A DNA stretch of 64,000 nucleotides from Pseudomonas brassicacearum (GTDB lineage: Bacteria; Pseudomonadota; Gammaproteobacteria; Pseudomonadales; Pseudomonadaceae). Numbering within the stretch: the first letter of the stretch is position 1; every line of letters starts with the position of its first letter. Shown here one piece after another: positions 43,654 to 51,552 of the stretch. Position numbers and translations under genes: made by a program. Where the stretch lies: NCBI RefSeq assembly GCF_003732265.1, contig NZ_MOBK01000006.1, positions 310,001 through 374,000 of the forward strand. Direction: 5' to 3'. The notes under the pieces were generated by a model. The model did not search any database. It was not told where the DNA came from and worked only from the letters and a program-made list of their open reading frames with translations.

Positions 43654-44673
43654 CTAAACCTCAACCGGAACCGTAAGCTTCGGATTCCCCAACGCATGTG
43701 TCTTCGAATCAAAAAACCGCAACGCTGATCCTGTCCCCTCGAACACCTTCGCGTAATGCCGCTTCTGATGCTGGATAAACGCCTTGCTGCGCGGATAGAT
43801 CGAGATCGCCACCACCGACGGTTTCGCCTGACGCAACGCATGAACGATATGGCTGTCCTGCTCACCCAGCGCATGCCCGAAGACACACAACCCGTCGCCA
43901 TGCCCCAATAACTGGTCATAACAGAACGACAGGTAATCCGAACTGCGAATGGTCTTGAGCTTGTCCTGCGCCGGCCCTTCGTTCACGAACAGCGGCACGT
44001 CATCCAGGGTCTTGATCGTGTTGTTGATCGCGAAACTGCCGAGCAACGTGCCCTCGGTCGACATCAGCTTGCGCGCCGTGCCGTCCTGATTGCGCACCAG
44101 ATGCAAACCACCGTGCAGGTACAGCAAGCGGGTTTTGTCGGTCGCCGTGGTGCTCAGGTCAAAGCCCGGCTCGGCGCCGTGGAACAGGTCGGTGATCGCG
44201 TCCGGCTGCTGCTGGATAGACCAGTAATTGAGCAAGTCATAGTTGGTGGTAAACACCGTCCGATAGTTGCCCAGTTCCGCACGGATGGTCGCCAGCGTCG
44301 AAGGCACCACCAGCCGCCACGGAATATGCACGGCGTGCACGGTGTTGATCAGCGCTTCCTTGATTGCGTAATAGCGATTGCGCGGTGCGGCGGAGCTGAC
44401 GGCCAGTGCCTTGTTGACGCGACTGGTGGTTTTCAGTGCGCTAAGCACCTGTTCGAAACTGCGCGTCTGCATCGCCTCGAACACGCTCAGCTCGGACTGG
44501 CTCAGGGGTTTTTCTTCGACGGTGCGCGCATTCTCGAACAGCGAGTCGTAGCCAAAATCGTCCCACACCGCACGGCTGGCGCCGTTGCCCACCAGCAGGC
44601 CGCTGAACGAGGCGGTGGCGCGCAAGGCGTTCCAGTCTTCAAGTTGGGCATCAACATCCTGGAAATCGGTCAT
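43654..44673 (-). CDS. SIR2-like DUF4917 protein
   Basis: 339 residues from the ATG at 44673 (MTDFQDVDAQLEDWN). Features of a SIR2-like nucleotide-binding fold are visible: a glycine loop LLVGNGAS (26-33), TTNYD (142-146), a probable catalytic-type histidine in LHGG (186-189) and FGHALGEQDSHI (265-276). This matches the DUF4917 family as I recall it. SIR2-like domains in bacteria often consume NAD in antiphage systems. Here it stands alone, with no obvious partner; the divergent gene is an alcohol dehydrogenase. Defence is possible but unproven. Confidence 0.75.
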   Translation of the reverse strand: MTDFQDVDAQLEDWNALRATASFSGLLVGNGASRAVWDDFGYDSLFENARTVEEKPLSQSELSVFEAMQTRSFEQVLSALKTTSRVNKALAVSSAAPRNRYYAIKEALINTVHAVHIPWRLVVPSTLATIRAELGNYRTVFTTNYDLLNYWSIQQQPDAITDLFHGAEPGFDLSTTATDKTRLLYLHGGLHLVRNQDGTARKLMSTEGTLLGSFAINNTIKTLDDVPLFVNEGPAQDKLKTIRSSDYLSFCYDQLLGHGDGLCVFGHALGEQDSHIVHALRQAKPSVVAISIYPRSKAFIQHQKRHYAKVFEGTGSALRFFDSKTHALGNPKLTVPVEV

Positions 44674-44732
44674 TGCGGTCAAAGTCTCAAAGCAAAAGGT
44701 CTGATGGGCGGCGACTTTATCACGACCATGAC

Positions 44733-44746
44733 TTGAGCCAGATCAA
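44733..44746 (+). promoter_or_regulatory. ANR/FNR-type box upstream of the iron alcohol dehydrogenase
   Basis: TTGAG-CCAG-ATCAA differs from the TTGAT-N4-ATCAA consensus by one base. It lies 84 bp before the ATG of the dehydrogenase, a workable activator position for a low-oxygen promoter. Confidence 0.6.
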
Positions 44747-44829
44747 GTTACTGCGTGAGCGAAGGGTCGATGCTGTGGGCGTCCCGCTGGATCGGCGTCG
44801 CCGATTCGGCCCAGACAGGAGAATCGCTC

Positions 44830-45978
44830 ATGAGCAGCACGTTTTTCATTCCCGCCGTGAACATCATGGGCACCGGTTGCCTCGACGAAGCCATGGACGC
44901 CATTGGCAAGTACGGCTTTCGCAAAGCGCTGATTGTCACCGACGTTGGGCTGGCCAAGGCCGGCGTCGCGAAAATGATTGCGGAAAAACTGGCGCTGCAG
45001 GACATCGACTCGGTGATCTTCGACGGTGCCAAACCCAACCCGAACACTGCCAACGTCGAACTTGGCCTGGGCTTGTTGAAGGAAAGTCGCTGTGATTTTG
45101 TGGTGTCACTGGGGGGTGGTTCGCCCCACGACTGCGCCAAGGGCATCGCGTTATGTGCGACCAACGGCGGGCAGATCCGCGACTATGAAGGTGTCGATCA
45201 ATCAAGCAAACCACAGCTGCCGCTGATCGCGATCAACACCACCGCCGGCACCGCCAGCGAGATGACCCGTTTTTGCATCATCACCGACGAATTACGCCAC
45301 GTGAAAATGGCCATTGTTGACCGCAACGTCACGCCGCTGCTGTCGGTCAACGACCCGGCGCTGATGGTCGCCATGCCCCAGGGGCTGACGGCAGCCACCG
45401 GCATGGACGCACTGACCCACGCCATCGAAGCGTACGTTTCCACCGCCGCCAACCCGATCACCGATGCTTGCGCACTGAAGGCGATCACGTTGATCAGCAA
45501 CAACCTGCGGCTGGCGGTACGCAACGGCGAAGACATGGCTGCGCGGGAAAACATGGCCTACGCGCAGTTCCTGGCTGGCATGGCGTTCAATAACGCGTCC
45601 CTGGGTTATGTCCACGCCATGGCGCACCAACTGGGCGGGTTCTACGACTTGCCTCATGGCGTCTGCAACGCGGTACTGCTGCCCCACGTTCAAAGCTTCA
45701 ATGCTCAGGTTTGCGCCCCGCGCCTGACCGACGTGGCTCATGCGATGGGCGCCGACATTCGTGGTCTCAGCCCTGAAGAGGGGGCTCAAGCGGCTATTGC
45801 CGCAATCCGTCGCCTGTCCAGTGATGTGGAAATCCCTGCCGGGTTGCGTGAGCTCGGCGCCAGACTCAACGACGTTCCCATGCTTGCCACCAATGCGCTG
45901 AAAGACGCCTGCGGTTTTACCAATCCCCGGGCGGCGGATCAGCGCCAGATCGAGGAGATTTTCCGCAACGCCTTTTAG
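44830..45978 (+). CDS. Iron-containing alcohol dehydrogenase (YiaY/AdhB type)
   Basis: A 382-residue group III NAD-dependent dehydrogenase. [14 protein letters not shown] binds the nucleotide and [15 protein letters not shown] follows; iron ligands are expected in [14 protein letters not shown] and in [38 protein letters not shown] supports the ATG at 44830 over one 25 codons upstream. The preceding ANR-like box suggests induction at low oxygen, fitting a role in aldehyde reduction or alcohol oxidation. Substrate cannot be set from sequence; yiaY and ercA are close relatives. Confidence 0.9.
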   Translation: MSSTFFIPAVNIMGTGCLDEAMDAIGKYGFRKALIVTDVGLAKAGVAKMIAEKLALQDIDSVIFDGAKPNPNTANVELGLGLLKESRCDFVVSLGGGSPHDCAKGIALCATNGGQIRDYEGVDQSSKPQLPLIAINTTAGTASEMTRFCIITDELRHVKMAIVDRNVTPLLSVNDPALMVAMPQGLTAATGMDALTHAIEAYVSTAANPITDACALKAITLISNNLRLAVRNGEDMAARENMAYAQFLAGMAFNNASLGYVHAMAHQLGGFYDLPHGVCNAVLLPHVQSFNAQVCAPRLTDVAHAMGADIRGLSPEEGAQAAIAAIRRLSSDVEIPAGLRELGARLNDVPMLATNALKDACGFTNPRAADQRQIEEIFRNAF

Positions 45979-46647
45979 GCCGTTTTGCGACCGGGCGCGA
46001 GCATGACGCACAGCATCGCGCCCAACGCCAGCAAGGTGCAGAGCAACGACAACGGCCATGCCTGCTGACTGGCGATCAGGCTGGCAATCGCGCCGATCAG
46101 CGCAGCCATCAGTTGATGAATAAAGCCGCTCAACGCCATCGCATAAGCCCCACCGACCGGCGAGCCGTCGTTGGCCAGTGACAGGCTGATGCCTACCGTC
46201 ATCAACCGGCGCTGTCCGGTGCGCAGTACCAAGGCATTGACCCCCAGCGCTCCCAGAAAATACGCCGCGCTGATCGGCCAGCCCAGCAGACCATATTCCA
46301 CGACCGACCAATTGAACGGACCTTGCAGAATCAGCGGTGCGGCGGTGTTGAAGGCAATGATCACCCCATAGCCGAGGCCACCGGTAAGGGCCGGCAGCAA
46401 GAGGGCCCGATCACGCAGGATGCGCCCGTAACTGGGCCACGCGGCCGATGCGCTGACCCAGGCTACCCCAGAACAACATGGGCAGCGCCATGCCGATCAG
46501 ATACACCGCCAGTCCCCAGGACACCTGCGAAGCGTTGGCGGACAGATGCCGGGCCATCTCCGGCAGCGCCGGCAGGTAAATGCTCATGCCCAGTTGCGCG
46601 AGGAAAACCGTGCTGCAGGTGACGAGGAGGGTGGTGCTGCTCTTCAT
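45975..46647 (-). pseudogene. MFS exporter, Bcr/CflA/EmrD-like, internally deleted and frameshifted
   Basis: The 5' part (46647 to about 46435) encodes MKSSTTLLVTCSTVFLAQLG and the first two helices up to SLGQRIGR, then ends in another frame at 46411. The 3' part resumes in a different frame with SYGRILRDRALLLPALTGG and runs to 45975 through what look like helices 7-12. About 130-140 codons (helices 3-6) are missing at the junction near 46420-46440. Both pieces together make only about 225 residues of an expected 390-400. The gene starts 18 bp after the AOS-like enzyme and was probably its partner exporter. Confidence 0.8.
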
Positions 46648-46665
46648 GGAATCATCCCTGGATGT

Positions 46666-47898
46666 CTAGCTGATGTCCCCGGCGCATGCGCGCAACAGCT
46701 CGGTGACGAGTTCACAAAAATGGCGAATCAGCGTCGGCTCCATGTCGGCGCGCAGCGTGATTCTGATGGCGGCCTTGCCTTGCGCAACCACGGGGAAAAA
46801 CACGGCCGAGGTAAAGAAACCTAGATTGGATAACTCGATGGCAATACGGTTGGCCAGCCGCGCTTCACCGCAGTGGATCAAGCGAATCGCCATGTTGCTG
46901 CCGTGTTGTGCGGTTCGAATCAGGCTGTCGAAGAGCCGGATATTAACCTGAAGTTTTTCCTGTAACGCAGTCAATGCAGGCGTGTGATGCAGCTGGATCG
47001 ACGCTCTGCCCGCACCGATGGATGCGCTGTTCAGGCTTTGCGACCAATTGCTGGGGCCGCCGTAGCGTTGAATCAGCTTTTTCTGCCGTTCATTGCCCAG
47101 CATCACCAGCCCGCCGCTGGCCCCAAATGACTTGGCCAATGAGGCGACAATCAAGGCGTCATCCTCCAGGGCCTGCAACCTGGGACGCACGAGGCCCGCA
47201 CCGAAAGTGCCGACAGCGGACAACGCGTGGGAGTCGTCGAGGTAAAGAAACAGGCCATAGCGGTCCTTCAGGTACAACAAGCTGTCCATGTCGGCGACCC
47301 CGCCCATGCTGTACGCGCCGTCGGCCACATACGCGACCCTGGAATGTTGCTGGCACTGCGTTTCCAGAAAATCCATGTCGTTGTGCGGGCTGGTCACGAC
47401 CCTGGTTTCGTCGGCGCAGGCGGCTTTGAGGTGACTCATCGAATAGTGTGCCAAACGGTCAAACACCATCACCGGCGGCCGGTTCTCGGTGAACACGCCG
47501 CTGGCCAGCAGCGGCAGGATGCCGGCACTCGCCGCGCTGCATGACAAGGTGCTCAGGCACGTGGCGCCGAATAATGCTGACAGCTCGGTTTCGTACTGAT
47601 CGAGGATCGCCAGTTTGCAGCGGTTTTTCGCGTTGGCGATGCGCAGGGTGCCGGTTTCCCACAAGGTGGTCATGGCGCCGTCGAGCAAGTCGGGGTGGTG
47701 GTCCAGGCCGAGGTAGGAGGTGGTGCAGAAGTGATGAAAGGCGCGTCCGTGCTGGTCAACCATGCGGTTGCTGCTTCTGATGTCGACGTTCAGCCCCGCG
47801 ACTTTTCCGGCTTCTGCGGTTTCCCAGTCGTGATCGGCCAGCGAGATCAGTTTTCGATAGTTGGTGAAGGTGTTTGCCGCGTGCGTTGTCTGGTCCAT
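46666..47898 (-). CDS. PLP-dependent alpha-oxoamine-synthase-like enzyme
   Basis: A 410-residue fold-type I PLP enzyme. Lys256 in IVASLAKSFGASGG should bind the cofactor, and Asp221-Asp-Ser-His224 (LYLDDSHALSAVG) matches the Asp-x-x-His motif of BioF, Kbl, HemA and CqsA. VADGAYSMGG precedes it in the usual place. Enzymes of this family join an acyl thioester to an amino acid with loss of CO2. It is not clearly BioF, Kbl or CqsA. The ATG at 47898 is chosen for family length; longer starts look spurious. Downstream is an exporter remnant, upstream a divergent LysR regulator. Confidence 0.82.
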   Translation of the reverse strand: MDQTTHAANTFTNYRKLISLADHDWETAEAGKVAGLNVDIRSSNRMVDQHGRAFHHFCTTSYLGLDHHPDLLDGAMTTLWETGTLRIANAKNRCKLAILDQYETELSALFGATCLSTLSCSAASAGILPLLASGVFTENRPPVMVFDRLAHYSMSHLKAACADETRVVTSPHNDMDFLETQCQQHSRVAYVADGAYSMGGVADMDSLLYLKDRYGLFLYLDDSHALSAVGTFGAGLVRPRLQALEDDALIVASLAKSFGASGGLVMLGNERQKKLIQRYGGPSNWSQSLNSASIGAGRASIQLHHTPALTALQEKLQVNIRLFDSLIRTAQHGSNMAIRLIHCGEARLANRIAIELSNLGFFTSAVFFPVVAQGKAAIRITLRADMEPTLIRHFCELVTELLRACAGDIS

Positions 47899-48097
47899 GT
47901 GACGTGTCTGTCCTTGAGTGATGAAACCGTCCGTGTATTTCCAGACTTTACCGCGTGCGATCTGGGCGCTGAATCGGCCGTTTCCTGTTCGGTTGAGTGT
48001 TACAAGAGATTTACGTGTAGGGCGATGGCGTGTGAGGTTGTGGGGCAAAACCGGGCTATCCTGCCGACTCAGCCGAACTGAAGTCATCGAGCCCTCC

Positions 48098-49006
48098 ATG
48101 CTGCAAAAAAGCCTGATCCGCCGTCTCGACCTGATCACCCTCCAGTTGTTCGTCGCCGTTCACGAAGAAGGCACACTGACCCGCGCCGCCGCGCGTGAAG
48201 CCATCGCGGTGTCAGCGGCCAGCAAACGCTTGATGGAACTGGAAGAGGCGCTGGGGATCAGTCTGTTCGTGCGCCAGGCCAAAGGCATGACCCTGACACC
48301 GGCCGGCGAAACGCTGCTGCACCACGCCCGGCAGATGCTGTTCAATGTCGAGAAAATGGGCCTGGAGCTGGGTGAGCACAGCCACGGCATTCGCGGTTAT
48401 GTGCGCATGCTTGCCAACCTGTCGGCGATCATTCAGTTTTTGCCCGAGGACTTGCGGGATTTTTCCGAGCGCCATCCGCAGGTCAAGACCGACCTCGAAG
48501 AACGCCCCAGCAGCGGGGTGATTCAAGGAGTGCTGGATGGGGTGGCGGACCTGGGCATTTGCTCCATCGACAGCGACACCAAAGGTTTGCACAGCGTGCT
48601 GTACCGGCAGGACAAGTTGGTGGTGTTGATGCTGCCCGATCATCCGTTGGCCAGCCGTTCGAGCCTGGCCTTTGCCAACACGCTGGACAGCGATTACGTG
48701 GGGCTGCATTCGGCCAGTTCGATCAACATGCGCACCCATGCGGCCGCGCGTCAGGCGGGCAAGGTGCTGCGGTTGCGCATTCATGTGCCGGGTTTTGATG
48801 CGATGTGCCGGATGGTCCAGGCCAACATGGGCATCGGGATTTTGCCGCAGAAGGCCTATGAATTATTTGGCCGGGCGTTGGGGCTGCATGCGGTGCCGTT
48901 GACGGATGAGTGGTCGGATCGGGCGTTGATCATTGTGGTGCGGGATGAGGCGGGGTTGTCGCCGGTGAGCCGGATGTTGTTTGAGCAGTTGCGTGGGCAG
49001 GTCTGA
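48098..49006 (+). CDS. LysR-family transcriptional regulator
   Basis: A 302-residue LysR regulator: the winged helix lies at residues 10-70 (FVAVHEEGTLTRAAAREAIAVSAASKRLMELEEALG), followed by a linker helix and an effector domain (DGVADLGICSIDSDTKGL, VPGFDAMCRMVQANMGIGIL). It is divergent from the PLP enzyme gene (199 bp between starts) and 243 bp before the CoA-transferase gene on the same strand. It may control either or both; the divergent placement favours the PLP enzyme, the co-directional one the HMG-type operon. Confidence 0.88.
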   Translation: MLQKSLIRRLDLITLQLFVAVHEEGTLTRAAAREAIAVSAASKRLMELEEALGISLFVRQAKGMTLTPAGETLLHHARQMLFNVEKMGLELGEHSHGIRGYVRMLANLSAIIQFLPEDLRDFSERHPQVKTDLEERPSSGVIQGVLDGVADLGICSIDSDTKGLHSVLYRQDKLVVLMLPDHPLASRSSLAFANTLDSDYVGLHSASSINMRTHAAARQAGKVLRLRIHVPGFDAMCRMVQANMGIGILPQKAYELFGRALGLHAVPLTDEWSDRALIIVVRDEAGLSPVSRMLFEQLRGQV

Positions 49007-49032
49007 AGTTTCTTTATTGGTTGTGCCGGCCT

Positions 49033-49118
49033 CTTCGCGAGCAAGCCCGCTCCCACATTTAACCGAGTTCCTACATGAGAATGCGGTTAAATGTGGGAGC
49101 GGGCTTGCTCGCGAAGGC
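49033..49118. repeat. REPIN after the LysR gene
   Basis: CTTCGCGAGCAAGCCCGCTC and the inverse about 45 bp later; TTTAACCG...CGGTTAAA inside the pair extends the hairpin. Confidence 0.85.
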
Positions 49119-49249
49119 GGCCCGGAGGTCGCAGCAGTCTTCCAGAGCGTTCGCGTTTCACGAACGCCCGTTGCCAACTGAAGGTTGGATTCCTAAACCC
49201 CGGCTCCTCTAGCCTTGGCACCTATTCCAAGAACAAGAGGTACGCCGCG

Positions 49250-50443
49250 ATGACTGCCCCGTTAAGTGCAATCAAAGTGATCGAGATCGGCACGCTGATC
49301 GCCGCGCCATTTGCCGCGCGGATCCTCGCCGAGTTCGGCGCCGAGGTGATCAAGATCGAAGCCATGGGCCAGGGCGATCCCCTGCGCAAGTGGCGCAAGC
49401 TGCACGAAGGCACCTCGCTGTGGTGGTACCTGCAATCGCGCAACAAGAAGTCCCTGGCGCTCAACCTCAAATCCCCCGAAGGCATCGAACTGGTCAAGCA
49501 ACTGGCGACCAGTGCCGACGTGCTGATCGAAAACCTGCGCCCTGGGGCCCTGGAAAAACTCGGCTTGGGGTGGGACGTGTTGCACGCCCTCAATCCCAAC
49601 CTGACGCTGGTGCGGATTTCCGGTTACGGCCAGACCGGCCCGTACCGTGATCGTCCGGGTTTCGGCGCCATCGGCGAGGCCATGGGCGGGATTCGCTACA
49701 CCACCGGCACCCCCGGTTCACCGCCAGCGCGGGTGGGCGTCAGCCTCGGTGATTCCCTCGCGTCGCTGCACGCGGTGATCGGTGCCTTGATGTCGTTGCT
49801 GCGAGTCAAGACCGGGCAGGGCGGCGGGCAAATCGTCGATGTGTCGCTGGCCGAAAGCGTGTTCAACGTGATGGAAAGCCTGGTGCCGGAATACGACATG
49901 CTCGGCCATGTCCGTGAGCGCAGCGGCGGTGCCTTGCCGGGCATCGCCCCGTCCAATACCTACCTGACGGCCGATGGCGCCTACGTGGTAATCGCCGGCA
50001 ACAGCGACCCGATCTACAAACGCTTGATGGAGGTCATCGGCCGGCGCGATCTGGCGGATGCACCGGAGTTTGCCCATAACGACGGCCGTGCATTGAAAAG
50101 CAATGTACTCGACGCCGCGATCACCCACTGGACCAGCAGCCTGCCGATCGACGCCGTGCTGTCGGCGCTGGAAGCGGCCGAAGTCCCTGCCGGGCGCATC
50201 TATTCGGTGGCCGACATCGTCGCCGACCCGCATTATCAGGCGCGGGACATGCTGCTCAGCGCCGACCTGCCGGGCGGCGCCACCGTGAAGATGCCGGGCA
50301 TCGTGCCGAAACTCTCGGAAACCCCGGGCGGCGTGAACTGGTCGGGGCCGAGTCTGGGCCAGCACACCGACGGAATTCTCGCCGGGCTGGGCCTGACGGA
50401 CGCCGATATCGAACGCCTGAAAACCGAAGGGGTGGTGCAATGA
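49250..50443 (+). CDS. Class III (CaiB/BaiF) CoA-transferase
   Basis: A 397-residue CoA-transferase of the formyl-CoA/carnitine type. IGTLIAAPFAARILAEFGAEVIKIE starts the fold, RISGYGQTGPYRDRPGF precedes the active site and the catalytic Asp is Asp168 in VGVSLGDSL, one position off the Asp169 of formyl-CoA transferase. It overlaps the HMG-CoA-lyase-like gene by four bases. The pairing suggests transfer of CoA from succinyl-CoA to 3-hydroxy-3-methylglutarate or a similar dicarboxylate, as in mammalian SUGCT; the substrate is inferred. Confidence 0.88.
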   Translation: MTAPLSAIKVIEIGTLIAAPFAARILAEFGAEVIKIEAMGQGDPLRKWRKLHEGTSLWWYLQSRNKKSLALNLKSPEGIELVKQLATSADVLIENLRPGALEKLGLGWDVLHALNPNLTLVRISGYGQTGPYRDRPGFGAIGEAMGGIRYTTGTPGSPPARVGVSLGDSLASLHAVIGALMSLLRVKTGQGGGQIVDVSLAESVFNVMESLVPEYDMLGHVRERSGGALPGIAPSNTYLTADGAYVVIAGNSDPIYKRLMEVIGRRDLADAPEFAHNDGRALKSNVLDAAITHWTSSLPIDAVLSALEAAEVPAGRIYSVADIVADPHYQARDMLLSADLPGGATVKMPGIVPKLSETPGGVNWSGPSLGQHTDGILAGLGLTDADIERLKTEGVVQ

Positions 50444-51366
50444 TCACTGACGTTTCCCAGACCCTGATCGTTCAGGAAGTCTCGCCGCGCGACGGTTTAC
50501 AGATCGAGCCGACCTGGGTCGAAACCGTCGACAAGATTGCCCTGATCGATCAACTGTCGCTGGCCGGGTTCAGCCGGATCGAAGCCGGTTCGTTTGTCTC
50601 GCCCAAAGCCATTCCGGCGCTGCGCGATGGCGAGTCGGTGTTCAAGGGCATCACCCGCCAACCGGGGGTGATCTACGTCGCGTTGATCCCCAACCTCAAG
50701 GGCGCGCAACGGGCATTGGCGACGCAGGCCGATGAGCTGAACCTGGTGATGTCCGCCAGCCAGACCCACAACCTGGCGAACATGCGCATGCGCTGCGAAG
50801 ACTCGCTGGTCGCGTTCGGCGACATCGTGCAGTACGTGGGCGACACGCAGGTGCGGCTCAACGGCAGCATCGCCACCACCTTTGGTTGCCCGTTCGAAGG
50901 CAGGATTGATGAGGATCGCGTGCTGCAAATCGTCGAGGCTTATCAGGAACTCGGGATTCAAGGGATTACCCTAGCCGACACCACTGGCATGGCCAACCCG
51001 CGACAGGTGGATCGGCTGGTACGGCGGGTGTTGGAACGGGTTTCGCCCGCGGATTTGACCCTGCATTTTCACAACACACGTGGCCTCGGCTTATGCAACG
51101 TGCTCGCCGCTTATGAGGCCGGTGCCCGACGCTTTGACGCGGCGCTGGGCGGCCTTGGCGGCTGCCCGTTTGCGCCGGGTGCCTCGGGCAATATCTGCAC
51201 GGAAGACCTGGTCAACCTGTGCGATGAAATCGGCATTCACACCGGCATCGACCTGCCGCTGCTGCTGCAATTATCCCGAGGACTGCCCGCGCTGCTGGGC
51301 CACGAAGTGCCGGGTCAACTGGCCAAGGCCGGCCGCAATTGCGACCTGCACCCAAGCCCCTCCTGA
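50440..51366 (+). CDS. Hydroxymethylglutaryl-CoA lyase family protein
   Basis: A 308-residue TIM-barrel lyase of the HMG-CoA lyase/DRE-TIM group. VQEVSPRDGLQIEP (residues 11-24) carries the metal-binding Arg-Asp pair; the metal-binding HFHNTRG occurs near residue 210 and the catalytic cysteine is about Cys242 in GLGGCPFAPGASGN. It would split HMG-CoA to acetyl-CoA and acetoacetate. The start overlaps the CoA-transferase stop (ATGA), making the pair translationally coupled. A leucine-pathway mvaB elsewhere is the usual housekeeping copy, so this one is likely specialised. Confidence 0.9.
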   Translation: MITDVSQTLIVQEVSPRDGLQIEPTWVETVDKIALIDQLSLAGFSRIEAGSFVSPKAIPALRDGESVFKGITRQPGVIYVALIPNLKGAQRALATQADELNLVMSASQTHNLANMRMRCEDSLVAFGDIVQYVGDTQVRLNGSIATTFGCPFEGRIDEDRVLQIVEAYQELGIQGITLADTTGMANPRQVDRLVRRVLERVSPADLTLHFHNTRGLGLCNVLAAYEAGARRFDAALGGLGGCPFAPGASGNICTEDLVNLCDEIGIHTGIDLPLLLQLSRGLPALLGHEVPGQLAKAGRNCDLHPSPS

Positions 51367-51381
51367 CCACACGAAATCCCC

Positions 51382-51472
51382 CTGTGGGAGCGGGCTTGCT
51401 CGCGAATGCGGTCTGACATTCAGCATACATGTCGACTGGCACACCGCCTTCGCGAGCAAGCCCGCTCCCACA
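51382..51472. repeat. REPIN inside the CoA-transferase/lyase/MFS group
   Basis: CTGTGGGAGCGGGCTTGCTC and GAGCAAGCCCGCTCCCACAG, about 50 bp between. It separates the lyase from the transporter and may lower transporter expression. Confidence 0.85.
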
Positions 51473-51552
51473 GTAAAGCTCCCCTACAGTCCCATTCAAC
51501 CAGACAACAAAAACAATCGGACACCCACGGGAAGTCCGCCTGGAGAACCACC

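Noticed and set aside
44755..44829. Upstream start of the iron alcohol dehydrogenase (25 extra codons)
   Set aside because: The ATG at 44830 has AGGAGA at the right distance and fits the family length. The extra residues show no similarity and crowd the ANR-like box.
45975..46400. A stand-alone small membrane protein of 141 residues
   Set aside because: It matches the C-terminal half of an EmrD-like MFS transporter whose N-terminus lies just upstream in another frame, so a pseudogene explains it better.
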